Source of the DNA: JAKAAZ01 sp963817855
GTDB taxonomy: Bacteria; Acidobacteriota; Terriglobia; Terriglobales; Acidobacteriaceae
Direction of reading: 5' to 3'
Assembly (NCBI GenBank): GCA_963817855.1
Contig: CAWFQA010000004.1
Coordinates: forward strand, 1 to 64,000
DNA: 64,000 bases
This document shows positions 44,153 through 52,975 of this stretch, piece after piece; the first letter of the stretch is position 1, and every line of letters begins with the position of its first letter. The notes under the pieces were generated by a model that worked only from the letters and a program-made list of their open reading frames with translations, searched no databases and had not been told where the DNA came from. A program made the position numbers and the translations under genes.

Positions 44153-45094
44153 ATGCGGCGCGTCAGAGGAATGAGGGCGGCAACTTTTGGAGCCTGCAGT
44201 AAAAGTCCCTGCATCCTATATTCGGTGAACATCGGAAAGCCATTCCATCGAGTGATCTCGAAGACGGCGCAATGGGTACTTGTCTGCGGGATGCTGGTTG
44301 GCCTGGCCGCGCAAGCGGTGGAGGCGGCGAAGTTAAAGAAGGCGACGGCGACGGCCTTTGACCTCTATATTGGCGCGTCCGAAAAACGCATGCAGGCGGA
44401 GCTGCAGGAGGGCCCCTTCCTCTTTGTGGATGCTCTGCCAGCGGAGCGCCGCAACGAAGCGTACGCCCGGCTTCATGCAGGTGAAATCCTGGTACATCAG
44501 GTGAATGTACCTGTGGAAGGCGATCCTATCAACGTCCCGCACGGGTTGATTCACGATTGGATCGGCATCATTTTCATCCCCAAGGTTTCATTGGAGCGAA
44601 CCTTGGCAGTCGCCCAGGACTTCAACAACTATCAGGAAATCTACGCGCCTGAGGTGCGCCGTTCCAAGCTGTTACAACGTAATGGCGAAGACTTCAAGGT
44701 GTTTCTCCAGTTCTACAAGAAATCGCTGGTCACGGTTGTCATCAATGTAAATTACGATATCCATTACGAACGTCTGGGGACTGACCGCGTTGTGAGCTAT
44801 TCTCATTCCACGCGGATCGCCGAGTTGGAAGACGCAGGACAACCAGGCGAGAGGGAGTTGCCGGCAGATGAGGGTCACGGCTATCTCTGGCGGCTGGATA
44901 TCTACTGGCGGTTGCAAGAAAAGGATGATGGCGTGTACGTCCAGCTGGAGTCCATTGGGCTGAGCCGCAATATTCCGGCAATTTTCGCCTGGCTGGTGAA
45001 GCCGCTGGTACGAAGTATTCCTCGTGACTCCCTCACAAGTCTGCTGGGCGCGACGCGTACGTTCGTAGCCAACCCCGACTTGACACATCGCTGA
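44153..45094 (+). CDS. exported protein of unknown function, START/SRPBCC-like
   Basis: 313 aa by the first ATG. A hydrophobic segment (TAQWVLVCGMLVGLAAQAVEA, about 38-58) looks like a signal peptide if the true start is GTG 44225 or ATG 44171. The body contains DWIGIIFIPKVSLERTLAVA, then NNYQEIYAPEVRRSKLLQRN and VINVNYDIHYERLGTDRVVS, reminiscent of START/polyketide-cyclase lipid-binding domains, and ends LLGATRTFVANPD. I recognise no named family with certainty. A lipid-binding periplasmic role is a guess. It likely shares a transcript with the AhpD-like gene. Confidence 0.7.
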   Translation: MRRVRGMRAATFGACSKSPCILYSVNIGKPFHRVISKTAQWVLVCGMLVGLAAQAVEAAKLKKATATAFDLYIGASEKRMQAELQEGPFLFVDALPAERRNEAYARLHAGEILVHQVNVPVEGDPINVPHGLIHDWIGIIFIPKVSLERTLAVAQDFNNYQEIYAPEVRRSKLLQRNGEDFKVFLQFYKKSLVTVVINVNYDIHYERLGTDRVVSYSHSTRIAELEDAGQPGERELPADEGHGYLWRLDIYWRLQEKDDGVYVQLESIGLSRNIPAIFAWLVKPLVRSIPRDSLTSLLGATRTFVANPDLTHR

Positions 45095-45232
45095 CCAGAG
45101 TCGATGGGGTGACTCCTCTCGATGCCGCGCCGACTTTCCTGATGGATGACTCATCCAGCAAACAGAACGTGCGGTCCGAGTCTGCAATCGAGACAACCCG
45201 TGGTCGAGCAACGGACCGCCAGTTCGTTCCTT

Positions 45233-45691
45233 TTAGAACGGGATGTCGTCGTCGGTGATTTCGGTGGATTGGGAATAATCTTCTGCGGGACTGCGCTGGT
45301 CGAACGAAGCGGTGTTGGACTTGCTGTAACCGCTGCTTCCGCCGTCGCCTTCGCCGCGTCCAGAGAGCAGCGACAAATCGTTGACGATGATTTCCGTCTT
45401 ATATTTCTTCTGGCCGGTTGTCTTGTCATCCCAGGATGAGGTCTGCAGGCGGCCTTCGACGTAGAGCTTGTTGCCCTTCTTGACGTAGTCGCGAATGATC
45501 TCCGCTGTGCGCTGATAGGCGACCAGATTGTGCCATTCGGTGCGGTCCTGCCAGTTGCCGGTCTTATCTTTGAAGCGCTCGCTGGTGGCGATGGAAAATG
45601 TCGCGACAACGGTGCCGCTGGCGGTGGCCTTGATCTCGGGATCTTTGCCGACGTTGCCGAGAAGAATGACTTTATTGACGCTTTTTGCCAT
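45233..45691 (-). CDS. ssb: single-stranded DNA-binding protein
   Basis: 152-aa OB-fold protein coating single-stranded DNA in replication and repair. N-terminal OB domain MAKSVNKVILLGNVGKDPEI, WHNLVAYQRTAEIIRDYVKK, LYVEGRLQTSSW; then a Gly/Ser-rich flexible linker and the acidic tail DDDIPF that recruits partner proteins. The length is normal. It stands alone, without the usual rpsF/rpsR neighbours. The gene downstream on the other strand ends 138 bases away with no other gene between. Confidence 0.97.
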   Translation of the reverse strand: MAKSVNKVILLGNVGKDPEIKATASGTVVATFSIATSERFKDKTGNWQDRTEWHNLVAYQRTAEIIRDYVKKGNKLYVEGRLQTSSWDDKTTGQKKYKTEIIVNDLSLLSGRGEGDGGSSGYSKSNTASFDQRSPAEDYSQSTEITDDDIPF

Positions 45692-45763
45692 GGTGGACCT
45701 GCTTTCTTTCTGAAACCTGTTTTCGGATAACGATACCAGAGCCGCGCGGGAACTGCATTTCTG

Positions 45764-46069
45764 CTAGATTTTGCTGCGGCTGAGCCTGCGATTGCGCAGC
45801 CATTTTGCGCCGCCCAGGACCAGCAGCATCAAGCTAAAGGGAACTCCCATCAAGGCGAACATCAGGAACAACCAGCCGCCGTTGGAGCGGGCGCCGTAGA
45901 TGCCGATGCCGCCGAAGACGGTTTCGGTGAGCAGCAGGCAAAGCAAGCTGACGAGCATGATCCAGAAGCCGGCTTTGAGCAGGGCACGGGTGCCGTCGTC
46001 GGGCTTCGGGGTGTTGTCGCCCGGCAGCCCGGAGGGCATCTTCAGCGGCGCTGGATCGATCGCGGTCAT
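45764..46069 (-). CDS. small two-helix membrane protein at end of ctaB operon
   Basis: 101 aa. After a Pro-rich N-terminus (MTAIDPAPLKMPSGLPGDN) come two hydrophobic helices (FWIMLVSLLCLLLTETVFGG and WLFLMFALMGVPFSLMLLVL) and a basic tail LRNRRLSRSK. No named family is recognised. It starts 17 bases after the DUF420 stop, so it is almost certainly in the same operon as ctaB, the ABC exporter and DUF420, and may assist respiratory oxidase assembly. GGGAACC precedes the ATG. Confidence 0.75.
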   Translation of the reverse strand: MTAIDPAPLKMPSGLPGDNTPKPDDGTRALLKAGFWIMLVSLLCLLLTETVFGGIGIYGARSNGGWLFLMFALMGVPFSLMLLVLGGAKWLRNRRLSRSKI

Positions 46070-46086
46070 ATCGGTTCCCAATGTGT

Positions 46087-46635
46087 TCAACGCCAGGCCG
46101 CGAGCATCGCGTACACCACCACACCCGTGACGGAAACGTAGAGCCAGATGGGAAAGGTGTAGCGCGCGATGCGTTTGTGTTGGGGAAATCGACCGCTCAA
46201 AGAGAAGAAAAATGTAATCAGAATGAGAGGCAGGACGACGACGGAGAGAATGATATGACTGATGAGGATGGCGAGATACACGCTGCGGACGGTGCCGTGG
46301 CCGGGAAAAATCATATCCCCATGGAGCGCGTGGTTGGTGACGTAGCTGACGAGAAATAACGCTGAGAAGGCGAAGGCGGTCATCATCGACGCGCGATGGC
46401 GGGCGATCTGGCGATGGCGAATGAAATAGAAGCCGGTCAGCAGTGCGATGACGCAAAGGCTGTTGAGTACTGCGTTCAGAGCGGGCAGAAACATCAGGCT
46501 CTGGGCGTATTGTGGCGGCGCGTGATGCACATAAATCAACCACAACAGCAGGCTGACGGCGGCGGCGCTGAGCAGGACAATCCCCGTGATGGGAAGCCGG
46601 GTGCTGACGGACGGGTTGGGAGGCGAAGTCTGCAT
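46087..46635 (-). CDS. DUF420 membrane protein (CtaM/YozB-like)
   Basis: 182-aa protein with five or so hydrophobic helices and conserved histidines: IYVHHAPPQYAQSL, FYFIRHRQIARHRASMM, VTNHALHGDMIFPGHG and ISHIILSV. This matches DUF420, whose Staphylococcus member CtaM is needed for heme-copper oxidase maturation. Position downstream of ctaB and an ABC exporter supports an oxidase-assembly role. It starts 88 bases after the permease stop. Confidence 0.88.
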   Translation of the reverse strand: MQTSPPNPSVSTRLPITGIVLLSAAAVSLLLWLIYVHHAPPQYAQSLMFLPALNAVLNSLCVIALLTGFYFIRHRQIARHRASMMTAFAFSALFLVSYVTNHALHGDMIFPGHGTVRSVYLAILISHIILSVVVLPLILITFFFSLSGRFPQHKRIARYTFPIWLYVSVTGVVVYAMLAAWR

Positions 46636-46723
46636 CGAAGTTCGTTACGGGCAACCCAGGTCTCAAAATCGAGACGTGGGGCACCCAAATGATTTTCAAC
46701 GCCATGATTTCTGGCGACTCAAA

Positions 46724-47581
46724 CTATGCCGCGGGCCTATTGGTGCGACGGTTGACCACAGCCCAAGAGCCGACGAACACGACAGCGCAGAACGCCACCG
46801 TGATGATCAAGTTGAACTCGGGCGAAAACGTTGTGAACTCGGTTGGGAACAGGCCGTTGCGCAGCATATCGACGCCATAGGTGAGCGGATTCAGCAGCAT
46901 TAGAAACCGCAACCAGCCGGACGCTCCGCTGACAGGGAACAGCGCGCCCGATCCAAGCCACAGTGGGATCAGTACCAGGTTAATGATGGCGTGGAAGGCC
47001 TGGGTGGAGTCCATGGGCCAGGCGATCACGAAGCCGAGCGCAGTGAGCGAGAACGATGTGAGCGCAATGGCCAACATGGCGTAGAGAATCCCGAGTGCTG
47101 TGGTGTGTACACCGGCTAGCGGACAAAAAACGAGGAAGACCCATCCTTGAATGGCTGCCAGTGTCGCTCCGCCGAGAACTTTGCCGAGGACGATGGCGGA
47201 TCGGCTAACGGGCGACGCCAGCACGGAGAGCAGAAAGCCTTCGTTACGATCCTGGATCAACGACATCATGCTGAAGATCGCGGTAAAGAGCACGATCATG
47301 ATGATGGCGCCGGGAAAGAAGTAGCTCAAATAATGTGAAGACTCGGCGGCGACCGAACCGGCACCGTGACTCTGAAAGGTCTTCGAGAATCCGGAGCCCA
47401 GGACCAGCCAGAACAGCAGCGGCGAAGCAATAACACCGACGACGCGTGCTTTCTGGCGATAGAAACGAACCAACTCGCGACGCCAGAGAGAGTACGCGGG
47501 GATCCACAAGCTGGAGGAGAGTGAGGTCTTCGGCCGCGCGAGGCCGATGGAGGCTGGATTGGGTGGGGTCGCTGTTGCCAT
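46724..47581 (-). CDS. ABC-2 type transporter permease
   Basis: 285-aa permease with six hydrophobic segments, typical of ABC-2 exporters: RELVRFYRQKARVVGVIASP, YLSYFFPGAIIMIVLFTAIF, then MMSLIQDRNEGFLLSVLASP (the conserved coupling helix) and LNPLTYGVDMLRNGLF. Its ATG overlaps the ATPase stop (TAATG at 47579-47583), so both subunits are made in step. Substrate unknown; the location after heme O synthase suggests heme, lipid or an oxidase cofactor. Confidence 0.93.
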   Translation of the reverse strand: MATATPPNPASIGLARPKTSLSSSLWIPAYSLWRRELVRFYRQKARVVGVIASPLLFWLVLGSGFSKTFQSHGAGSVAAESSHYLSYFFPGAIIMIVLFTAIFSMMSLIQDRNEGFLLSVLASPVSRSAIVLGKVLGGATLAAIQGWVFLVFCPLAGVHTTALGILYAMLAIALTSFSLTALGFVIAWPMDSTQAFHAIINLVLIPLWLGSGALFPVSGASGWLRFLMLLNPLTYGVDMLRNGLFPTEFTTFSPEFNLIITVAFCAVVFVGSWAVVNRRTNRPAA

Positions 47582-48603
47582 TACTGTTTCTCCTCGCCCT
47601 GGTCGAGCCAGAAGCGGTGGCCGGTGTGCTGAATAAACACGTCTTCCAGGCTGGGTTTCGAAACGGAGACGGAAACGATTTCACCGGGGAAGGCCTCGAC
47701 CACTTCGGTGAGGAAGCGGTGACCTTGTTCGCGTTCGACGCGGACTGCGTTGTCGACGACGACGGGAACGACACCGAAGCGATCCGCGATGCGAGCACCC
47801 AGGGCGGTCGCGGTATCCGCGGACGCGGTTTCGAACTGGACGATGTCGCCGCCGATTTTAGCTTTCAGGTCGGCCGGACTGCCGAGAGCAACCAGTTTGC
47901 CTTCACTAAGAATGGCGAGACGATCGCAATGTTCGGCTTCTTCCATTAGATGAGTGGTGACGAGGACGGTCACGCCCTGCTCATCGCGAAGGATGCGCAG
48001 ATAGTTCCAAAGATCGATGCGAGCGCCAGGATCGAGCCCGGTAGTGGGCTCGTCGAGGAGCAACACAGACGGCGAATGAATCAGGCCCTTGGCGAGCTCC
48101 ACGCGGCGCTTTTGGCCGCCGGAAAGCGTCTCAACCATGTCATTCTTGCGATCGGTCAGGCCGACGCGGTCGAGCACTTCTTTTGAGCGCGCTTTTAGGT
48201 GAGATCCGCTGAGACCGTAGAGGTGGCCTTGATGCATCAGGTTCTCGCCGACCGTGAGTTTGACATCGAGGCTGGTGGCTTGAAAGACGATGCCGGTTTG
48301 CAGGCGCACGCGATTCGGTTCGGTGGCAACGTCAAAACCGGCCAGACGGGCGTGGCCAGCGGTGGGAACCATCAGCGTGGAAAGAATGCGGAATAGCGTG
48401 GTTTTGCCGCTGCCGTTGGGGCCGAGCAGGCCGAAGATTTCTGCAGGGCGCACCTCGAAGCTCAAGCCATCGAGGGCCAGCCGCGTACCGTAATCGTGCG
48501 ATAGACGATCCAGCTCAATCGGTGCATGCGGGGCGAACTGGCCGGCCGGCTTGCTCTTTGGCGTTGCCTGTGGCGGGCGGTCGATCTGTTGCGTAGTTGC
48601 CAT
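47581..48603 (-). CDS. ABC transporter ATP-binding protein
   Basis: 340-aa ATPase of the drug/heme-exporter type. Walker A GPNGSGKTT, signature LSGGQKRRVELAKGL, Walker B SVLLLDEPTTGLDPG and the switch His in VTTHLMEEAEH are all present. N-terminal Gln/Pro/Lys-rich tail of about 25 residues. The C-terminal part holds a regulatory extension common to DrrA/CcmA-like ATPases. ATG 48603 follows the ctaB stop by five bases, with GAGGAATTGA in the ctaB end. Permease coupling is by one-base overlap. Confidence 0.95.
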   Translation of the reverse strand: MATTQQIDRPPQATPKSKPAGQFAPHAPIELDRLSHDYGTRLALDGLSFEVRPAEIFGLLGPNGSGKTTLFRILSTLMVPTAGHARLAGFDVATEPNRVRLQTGIVFQATSLDVKLTVGENLMHQGHLYGLSGSHLKARSKEVLDRVGLTDRKNDMVETLSGGQKRRVELAKGLIHSPSVLLLDEPTTGLDPGARIDLWNYLRILRDEQGVTVLVTTHLMEEAEHCDRLAILSEGKLVALGSPADLKAKIGGDIVQFETASADTATALGARIADRFGVVPVVVDNAVRVEREQGHRFLTEVVEAFPGEIVSVSVSKPSLEDVFIQHTGHRFWLDQGEEKQ

Positions 48604-48608
48604 TGGCT

Positions 48609-49655
48609 TCAATTCCTCGTGGTGGCGTTCAGCATCAGCACTGCCAGCAGCAGCGGCAAATAGATCACACTGACTTTCAGCAAGGCACGCGCGTAGAGGC
48701 GAGACTGGTTGGCGGAAGATTTTGTAATTCGCGTGAAGCGGATGGTGTAGGCCAGGTACACCAGGCCTAACAGCAAGGCGCACACCCAATAGCTTCGCCC
48801 CGCCATGTGCAGGTAATAGGGCGCCAGGCTGACTGGAATCATCAGGATGGCGTACACCAGCGCCTCGGCTGCGGTCGACCAGCCATCGGGCTGCACCACG
48901 GGCAGCATGCGGATGCCGGCGCGGGCGTAGTCCTCTCGGTAGAGCCAAGCGATCGACATGAAGTGGGGGAACTGCCAGACAAAGAGAATGGCAAACAACG
49001 CGACGGCGGGCCACTCGATAGTGCCGCGAGCCGCAGTCCAGCCAATCAGCGGTGGCATCGCGCCGGGAAACGCTCCGATAAATGTGGCCATGGAGGTATA
49101 CCGCTTGAGCGGCGTGTAGATGCAGACATAAGTGACGGCAGTGAGCAGGGTCAGCGTGCCGGTAATGGGATTGGTACGAGCGACCAGCCAGAGTGAACCG
49201 GCGATGATGGCGAGCATGCCAATAAAGACGCCATAGCCCAGGTTGAGCCGGCCGGCGGCGAGGGGACGCTTCGCGGTTCGAATCATCAGGGCGTCGGTGC
49301 GCCGCTCTTCCGCCTGATTGAGGGCGCTGGCGCCGCAGGAAACGAGCGCGACTCCGATCAGGGTGTCAACCATGGTGGGATTGAAGGAGCTGATGCCGGA
49401 TCGGGCTGCCCCGAGGTAGTAGCCGGCCCAGGCGGTCATGACTACCAGCGCGGTCACGCGGAGCTTGAACGTGGCCAGGGTATCGGTGGCGAATGTCTTC
49501 CAGCGATGGGCTGGCGTGGTGCGGGGCTCCGCAATCACGGAGGCAGCAGGGAACGCGGCCACGTTCTCCGATTCAGCAGTCACCGCATGAATCGCGGCGG
49601 GGGGAGCCGCTTCATGGGCGAGGCTGGATTGTGCCGACGTAACGGACCTTCTCAT
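48609..49655 (-). CDS. ctaB: protoheme IX farnesyltransferase (heme O synthase)
   Basis: 348-aa polytopic enzyme attaching a farnesyl group to heme B for cytochrome oxidase. It has the prenyltransferase motif NQAEERRTDALMIRT, the second region YTPLKRYTSMATFIGAFPGA with the conserved glycine/Pro, and YREDYARAGIRMLPVV. An N-terminal Ala-rich, non-homologous extension of about 50 residues makes it longer than usual. GAGGGGAT lies just upstream. It opens an operon with an ABC exporter, DUF420 and a small membrane protein. Confidence 0.95.
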   Translation of the reverse strand: MRRSVTSAQSSLAHEAAPPAAIHAVTAESENVAAFPAASVIAEPRTTPAHRWKTFATDTLATFKLRVTALVVMTAWAGYYLGAARSGISSFNPTMVDTLIGVALVSCGASALNQAEERRTDALMIRTAKRPLAAGRLNLGYGVFIGMLAIIAGSLWLVARTNPITGTLTLLTAVTYVCIYTPLKRYTSMATFIGAFPGAMPPLIGWTAARGTIEWPAVALFAILFVWQFPHFMSIAWLYREDYARAGIRMLPVVQPDGWSTAAEALVYAILMIPVSLAPYYLHMAGRSYWVCALLLGLVYLAYTIRFTRITKSSANQSRLYARALLKVSVIYLPLLLAVLMLNATTRN

Positions 49656-50089
49656 ATCCCCTCATTAAAAACAGCACACATGTGAGGTGTACCGACCGGA
49701 AGTGCCTTCTGCTGGGGAGAAGCCAGTTCAATTCGTCTGGTTGGCAGGAATTTTCGGGAGAAACCAAATCTGGGCACATCTCAGGATAACAAACGAAGGG
49801 CATGGTTCTGTAGGGCTCGGGATGGGACGGACACGGACACAGTCGCCATGGGCGGAAGGTATTTAAGAATGATTCGGGCAAATTTGTTTCCGCACGCGCG
49901 GGCATTTAGATCGAATTGAGAGATACCGTAGTCAAAAGAAGTTCGTCATTCTGAGCGCAGCGAAGAATCCGAGAGAGCGATCGCGGCAATTCCCATGCGA
50001 ATATTCTGGATTCTTCACTCGCCGCCTCACGCCGGCCCCACTTCAGAATGACTCCCTTGGCGACCCGACTGCGGTCACCCAAATCCGAT
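49656..50089. other. 434-base stretch without a gene, containing a dispersed repeat
   Basis: No supportable gene is seen between the AI-2E-type permease and ctaB. Short open frames on both strands have poor composition. Positions 49656-49944 probably hold the ctaB promoter, though I found no clear hexamers. 49945-50052 is the inverted repeat listed separately. Confidence 0.6.
49945..50052. repeat. dispersed inverted repeat, long form
   Basis: Starts GTCATTCTGAGCGCAGCGAA and ends CTTCAGAATGAC, with GAAGAATCC and GGATTCTTC arms inside; 108 bases. The ends match those of the 8119-8208 repeat, and the AGCGAAGAATCC core is shared apart from one or two bases. It lies downstream of ctaB's start region and upstream of the AI-2E permease stop. 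Confidence 0.75.
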
Positions 50090-51172
50090 CTATTCGTCGG
50101 CGGCAGGAACGATTTCCGCAGGTGCGGCGTTGGTAGGCTCAATCACATATTCGTCCGTCAGCACGGCGACCAGCACGGCCGTGGGAACGGCGACCAGTGC
50201 TCCCGCTACTCCGGCAAGGCTGACACCCAAGATCAGAGCGATGAAGACGGCGGTTCCGGCCAGGTCGACCCGCGACTTCATAATCCTGGGAGTGAGGTAG
50301 GCGTTTTCAATCTGCGCGTAGACCAGTTCAAATATAACGATGGCGACAACCTTTTCCCATGATTCGCTGGCTGCGACAAGGATGGCGACGGAGGTGGAGA
50401 CGAGCGCGCCAACAACGGGAATGATGTTGAACGCGCCCATAAGGACCGCGAGGGCGAATGCGTAACGCAGATGCAGGGCGCCGAATACGATGCCGCTGCA
50501 GATGCCGAGGATCAACATCAGGGCCAGCTGACCCAGCAGCCAGCGACCCATGCGTTCCGCTGCGCGCTGAAGTGTTTCATCGAGCCGCTCGCGGCGGTAT
50601 AGAGGAACCAGCGACAGAAACCACTTGTAGACGTGCTCGCCTTCGGCCAGAAAGTAGATGGTGAGGACAATGCCGGTGATGATTTCGAAAATCTTGGTGG
50701 CCCAATTACTCACAGAGGAGACAAACATCCCGGCATTTTGAGCCGTGTTCTGCTTCACCTTAGCTTCGATGGCGGGCAGGTTCAAATCCCGCAGGACGGG
50801 GTAATGTTCAAATTTCTCCAGGACCACTGGGCTGTGGCCGGCGAGAGCTTTGACGAAGGTGGCAACTTCGCGCACCACGGGCGGCAGGGTCAGGATAAGG
50901 AAGAGCGTGATCGAGCCGACCAGCGCCACCATCATGATCAGAATGGCAATGCCATGGCCGGGATGCCATTTGCGGATGTGGATGCGTTGTACGCCGCGCA
51001 CCACCGGCATAAGAACAATGGCCGCGAGGGCGCTGACGTAGAGCAGCACCAGCACATCGCGCAACAGCCAGGCGAAATACAAGGTGAGTGCAATGCCGAA
51101 GGCGAACAGGATGTGGCCGCGCACCCTGCGATTCGATGTGGAGTAGGTCGGCGGCACTGGGGCGTCATTCAT
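50090..51172 (-). CDS. AI-2E family transporter (PerM-like)
   Basis: 360-aa membrane protein with about seven hydrophobic segments, of the AI-2E/PerM family. Family marks are ALAAIVLMPVVRGVQR near residue 55, LAEGEHVYKWFLSLVP, then GAFNIIPVVGALVSTSVAIL and ENAYLTPRIMKSRVDL near the C-terminus. Some members export quorum-sensing signals or ions, others are Na+/H+ antiporter-like, so substrate is left open. It is followed on the same strand by shikimate kinase upstream at 63 bases (51173-51235). A T-loop-like tract in its sequence is a coincidence. Confidence 0.93.
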   Translation of the reverse strand: MNDAPVPPTYSTSNRRVRGHILFAFGIALTLYFAWLLRDVLVLLYVSALAAIVLMPVVRGVQRIHIRKWHPGHGIAILIMMVALVGSITLFLILTLPPVVREVATFVKALAGHSPVVLEKFEHYPVLRDLNLPAIEAKVKQNTAQNAGMFVSSVSNWATKIFEIITGIVLTIYFLAEGEHVYKWFLSLVPLYRRERLDETLQRAAERMGRWLLGQLALMLILGICSGIVFGALHLRYAFALAVLMGAFNIIPVVGALVSTSVAILVAASESWEKVVAIVIFELVYAQIENAYLTPRIMKSRVDLAGTAVFIALILGVSLAGVAGALVAVPTAVLVAVLTDEYVIEPTNAAPAEIVPAADE

Positions 51173-51235
51173 CGATTTGTCACCCTCTCGGGGATGGTGC
51201 GCGGTGCAACCACGCCGCGATAGACGGTGGGAGAT

Positions 51236-51850
51236 TCATACCTTGTTTGCCTGCTCATGCGCGAGATTCCAGGGAGCCTTGCTCCATTGAAGCATGATGG
51301 TGTGAACCAGTTCGTCCAAAGTTTTGCCGGTGGTGTCGACGGTCCAATCGGCCAATTCATACAGCGGGCGTCTTCGCTGAAATCGCTCGCTCAGTTCCGC
51401 ACGTTTTTCAAGAATAGGCCGTCGAACCGCCTTTGGGTGCAATTGTTGCTGCTCGCAGCGCTCGATCAGTATCTCCAGGGGAGCAGCGAGATAGAGCAAC
51501 AGGGTGGCGTCATCTTCCTGAATGTGCTTCCGGTTGGCCTCGGTTTCAATGGCGCCGCCGCCCAGGGCAAGAACAATATTTTCGCGGTGCAAGATGGTGG
51601 CGAGCGCATGTTGTTCCAGTTCGCGGAAGCGGGCTTCTCCGATGGAGTCGAAGATCTGGGCGATGCTTTGCTGTTCGGAGCGGACAATTTCGTCGTCCAA
51701 ATCGATGAAGGTCCAGCCAAGGCGCTGCGCCAGACGAGGGCCTATCGCACTTTTGCCCGCACCCATGAATCCTGTCAGGACAATACGGCTGGGCAAGTGA
51801 ACTCGGCCAGTTGTGGACTGTAACGTGGTGTGAACGGCTGCCTCCAGCAA
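51236..51850 (-). CDS. aroK: shikimate kinase
   Basis: 204-aa P-loop kinase making shikimate 3-phosphate in aromatic amino-acid synthesis. Walker A GFMGAGKSAIG (27-34), DLDDEIVRSE (Mg/shikimate site), FRELE, the shikimate-binding LALGGGAIE and a basic lid region (KAVRRPILEKRAELSERFQRR). The N-terminal about 20 residues are an extension, so a later start is possible. It has no adjacent aro genes. It is separated by 63 bases from the zinc-finger anti-sigma gene upstream. Confidence 0.93.
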   Translation of the reverse strand: MLEAAVHTTLQSTTGRVHLPSRIVLTGFMGAGKSAIGPRLAQRLGWTFIDLDDEIVRSEQQSIAQIFDSIGEARFRELEQHALATILHRENIVLALGGGAIETEANRKHIQEDDATLLLYLAAPLEILIERCEQQQLHPKAVRRPILEKRAELSERFQRRRPLYELADWTVDTTGKTLDELVHTIMLQWSKAPWNLAHEQANKV

Positions 51851-51913
51851 TCTTTGCTGGATTTTAAATGAGACGGAACGGCTTGCGCGGACAAGTTTCG
51901 ATGGCCAGATCGG

Positions 51914-52177
51914 TCAGGAATTCTTGTTGCCACCCTTAGGTTCGTGGGCGAGCGCACTTTGAATGTTGTTCCAAACGGCGGGACTGGGGTCGTGTATGGG
52001 CAACAACAACTTGGCTTGCGCGGCGATGTATTCCAAATCGCGTACCAGTGCGGCACAGTTTTCACAGGTTTGCAGGTGAGCATGAGCACGCAGATCCTGC
52101 TCAGAATCGAACAGATCTGGCAGTTGCCGCTGGAATTCATCGCACTCTCGTGGCGTGTGGGTCTGCTTGGATGTCAT
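51914..52177 (-). CDS. zinc-finger anti-sigma factor
   Basis: 87-aa soluble protein with the HxxxCxxC anti-sigma zinc motif in RAHAHLQTCENCAALVRDLE. It has no transmembrane helix, so it would act in the cytoplasm, presumably binding the ECF sigma encoded just upstream. The start overlaps the sigma stop (ATGA at 52174-52177), the usual sigma/anti-sigma arrangement. The C-terminus PKGGNKNS is flexible. The signal that releases it is unknown; the zinc motif could sense redox state. Confidence 0.85.
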   Translation of the reverse strand: MTSKQTHTPRECDEFQRQLPDLFDSEQDLRAHAHLQTCENCAALVRDLEYIAAQAKLLLPIHDPSPAVWNNIQSALAHEPKGGNKNS

Positions 52178-52908
52178 GCGTCCACCTTCCCGTTCGAGTC
52201 CTCACGCAACAAGTTGCGCAGGCGCATGCGGGCTTTGTGTAGTTGAGATTTGCTATTGCCGATGGAGCACTGCAGCATACCTGCAATTTCATTGTGCTCA
52301 TAGCCTTCAACATCGTGCAGTACGAAAACCATGCGATAACCCGGGGGCAATTCCTCCACGGCGCGTTCCAGGGTAACGCGGTCGATGGAGCCCGACAGGG
52401 TCAGATCGCGTGTACCAAAATCCTTGCGCGGCCCATCTTCCTGCGAGGGTTCCAAAGTTTCTTCCAACGAGACCAAGGGAAGCCCTTTTTTGCGCAGATG
52501 CATCAGCACGACGTTGACGGCCATTCGATGCAGCCAGGTAGAAAAGGCTGAATCGCCTCGAAAAGTACCGATTTTGCGGTGCAACTGCAGAAACGCTTCC
52601 TGCGTCAAATCTTCCGCTTCCGCAACATTGCCCAGCATCCGCAGGCAGAGTGAGTACACGCGTCGTTTGTGCATGTTGTAGAGAATCTCAAAGGACTCTC
52701 CATCTCCCTGCTGGGCTGCCGAAATTGCCGCCAGTTCTCCGGCGATCGGCGGATTGCGACGCTGCTGCTGATGTACGGGTCTGGCTTCCGCCGTCAAGGG
52801 TTGGGAGGGAATGGGGGTGGGTATCTTTTCGGCAGTTCGCAAAGTGTTTTTTGTCATTGAATCCGAATGCGTTCCGCTCTTTCCTGAGTCTTTCCTGGGT
52901 TCATCCAT
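52174..52908 (-). CDS. ECF-type RNA polymerase sigma factor
   Basis: 244 aa, of which the last 170 form sigma regions 2 and 4. Region 2 is FEILYNMHKRRVYSLCLRML with EDLTQEAFLQLHRKIGTFRG; region 4 is LERAVEELPPGYRMVFVLHD and YEHNEIAGMLQCSIGNSKSQ. The first 70 residues are disordered and charged, an unusual extension. ATG 52908 and 52857 are both possible; neither has a clear ribosome-binding site. It lies downstream of the ThiF-like gene on the same strand, and is coupled to its anti-sigma gene. Confidence 0.93.
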   Translation of the reverse strand: MDEPRKDSGKSGTHSDSMTKNTLRTAEKIPTPIPSQPLTAEARPVHQQQRRNPPIAGELAAISAAQQGDGESFEILYNMHKRRVYSLCLRMLGNVAEAEDLTQEAFLQLHRKIGTFRGDSAFSTWLHRMAVNVVLMHLRKKGLPLVSLEETLEPSQEDGPRKDFGTRDLTLSGSIDRVTLERAVEELPPGYRMVFVLHDVEGYEHNEIAGMLQCSIGNSKSQLHKARMRLRNLLREDSNGKVDA

Positions 52909-52975
52909 AATTGTTGAATTGATTGCTCCGTGTCTTAGAGGGACAGCGCCGCCGCAGGGTTGCCCGGGGTTGGAA

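Noticed and set aside
45171..45219. GCGGTCCG/CGGACCGC inverted repeat between the START-like gene and ssb
   Set aside because: Eight-base arms with a 33-base loop and no T-run are too weak to call a terminator.
49612..49905. Minus-strand frame of 97 codons upstream of ctaB
   Set aside because: Pro/Cys/Arg-rich, overlaps the ctaB start, no ribosome-binding site, no family resemblance.
50778..50792. tRNA T-loop-like sequence AGGTTCAAATCCCGC
   Set aside because: It lies inside the conserved AI-2E-type permease gene, and no acceptor or anticodon stem can be built around it.
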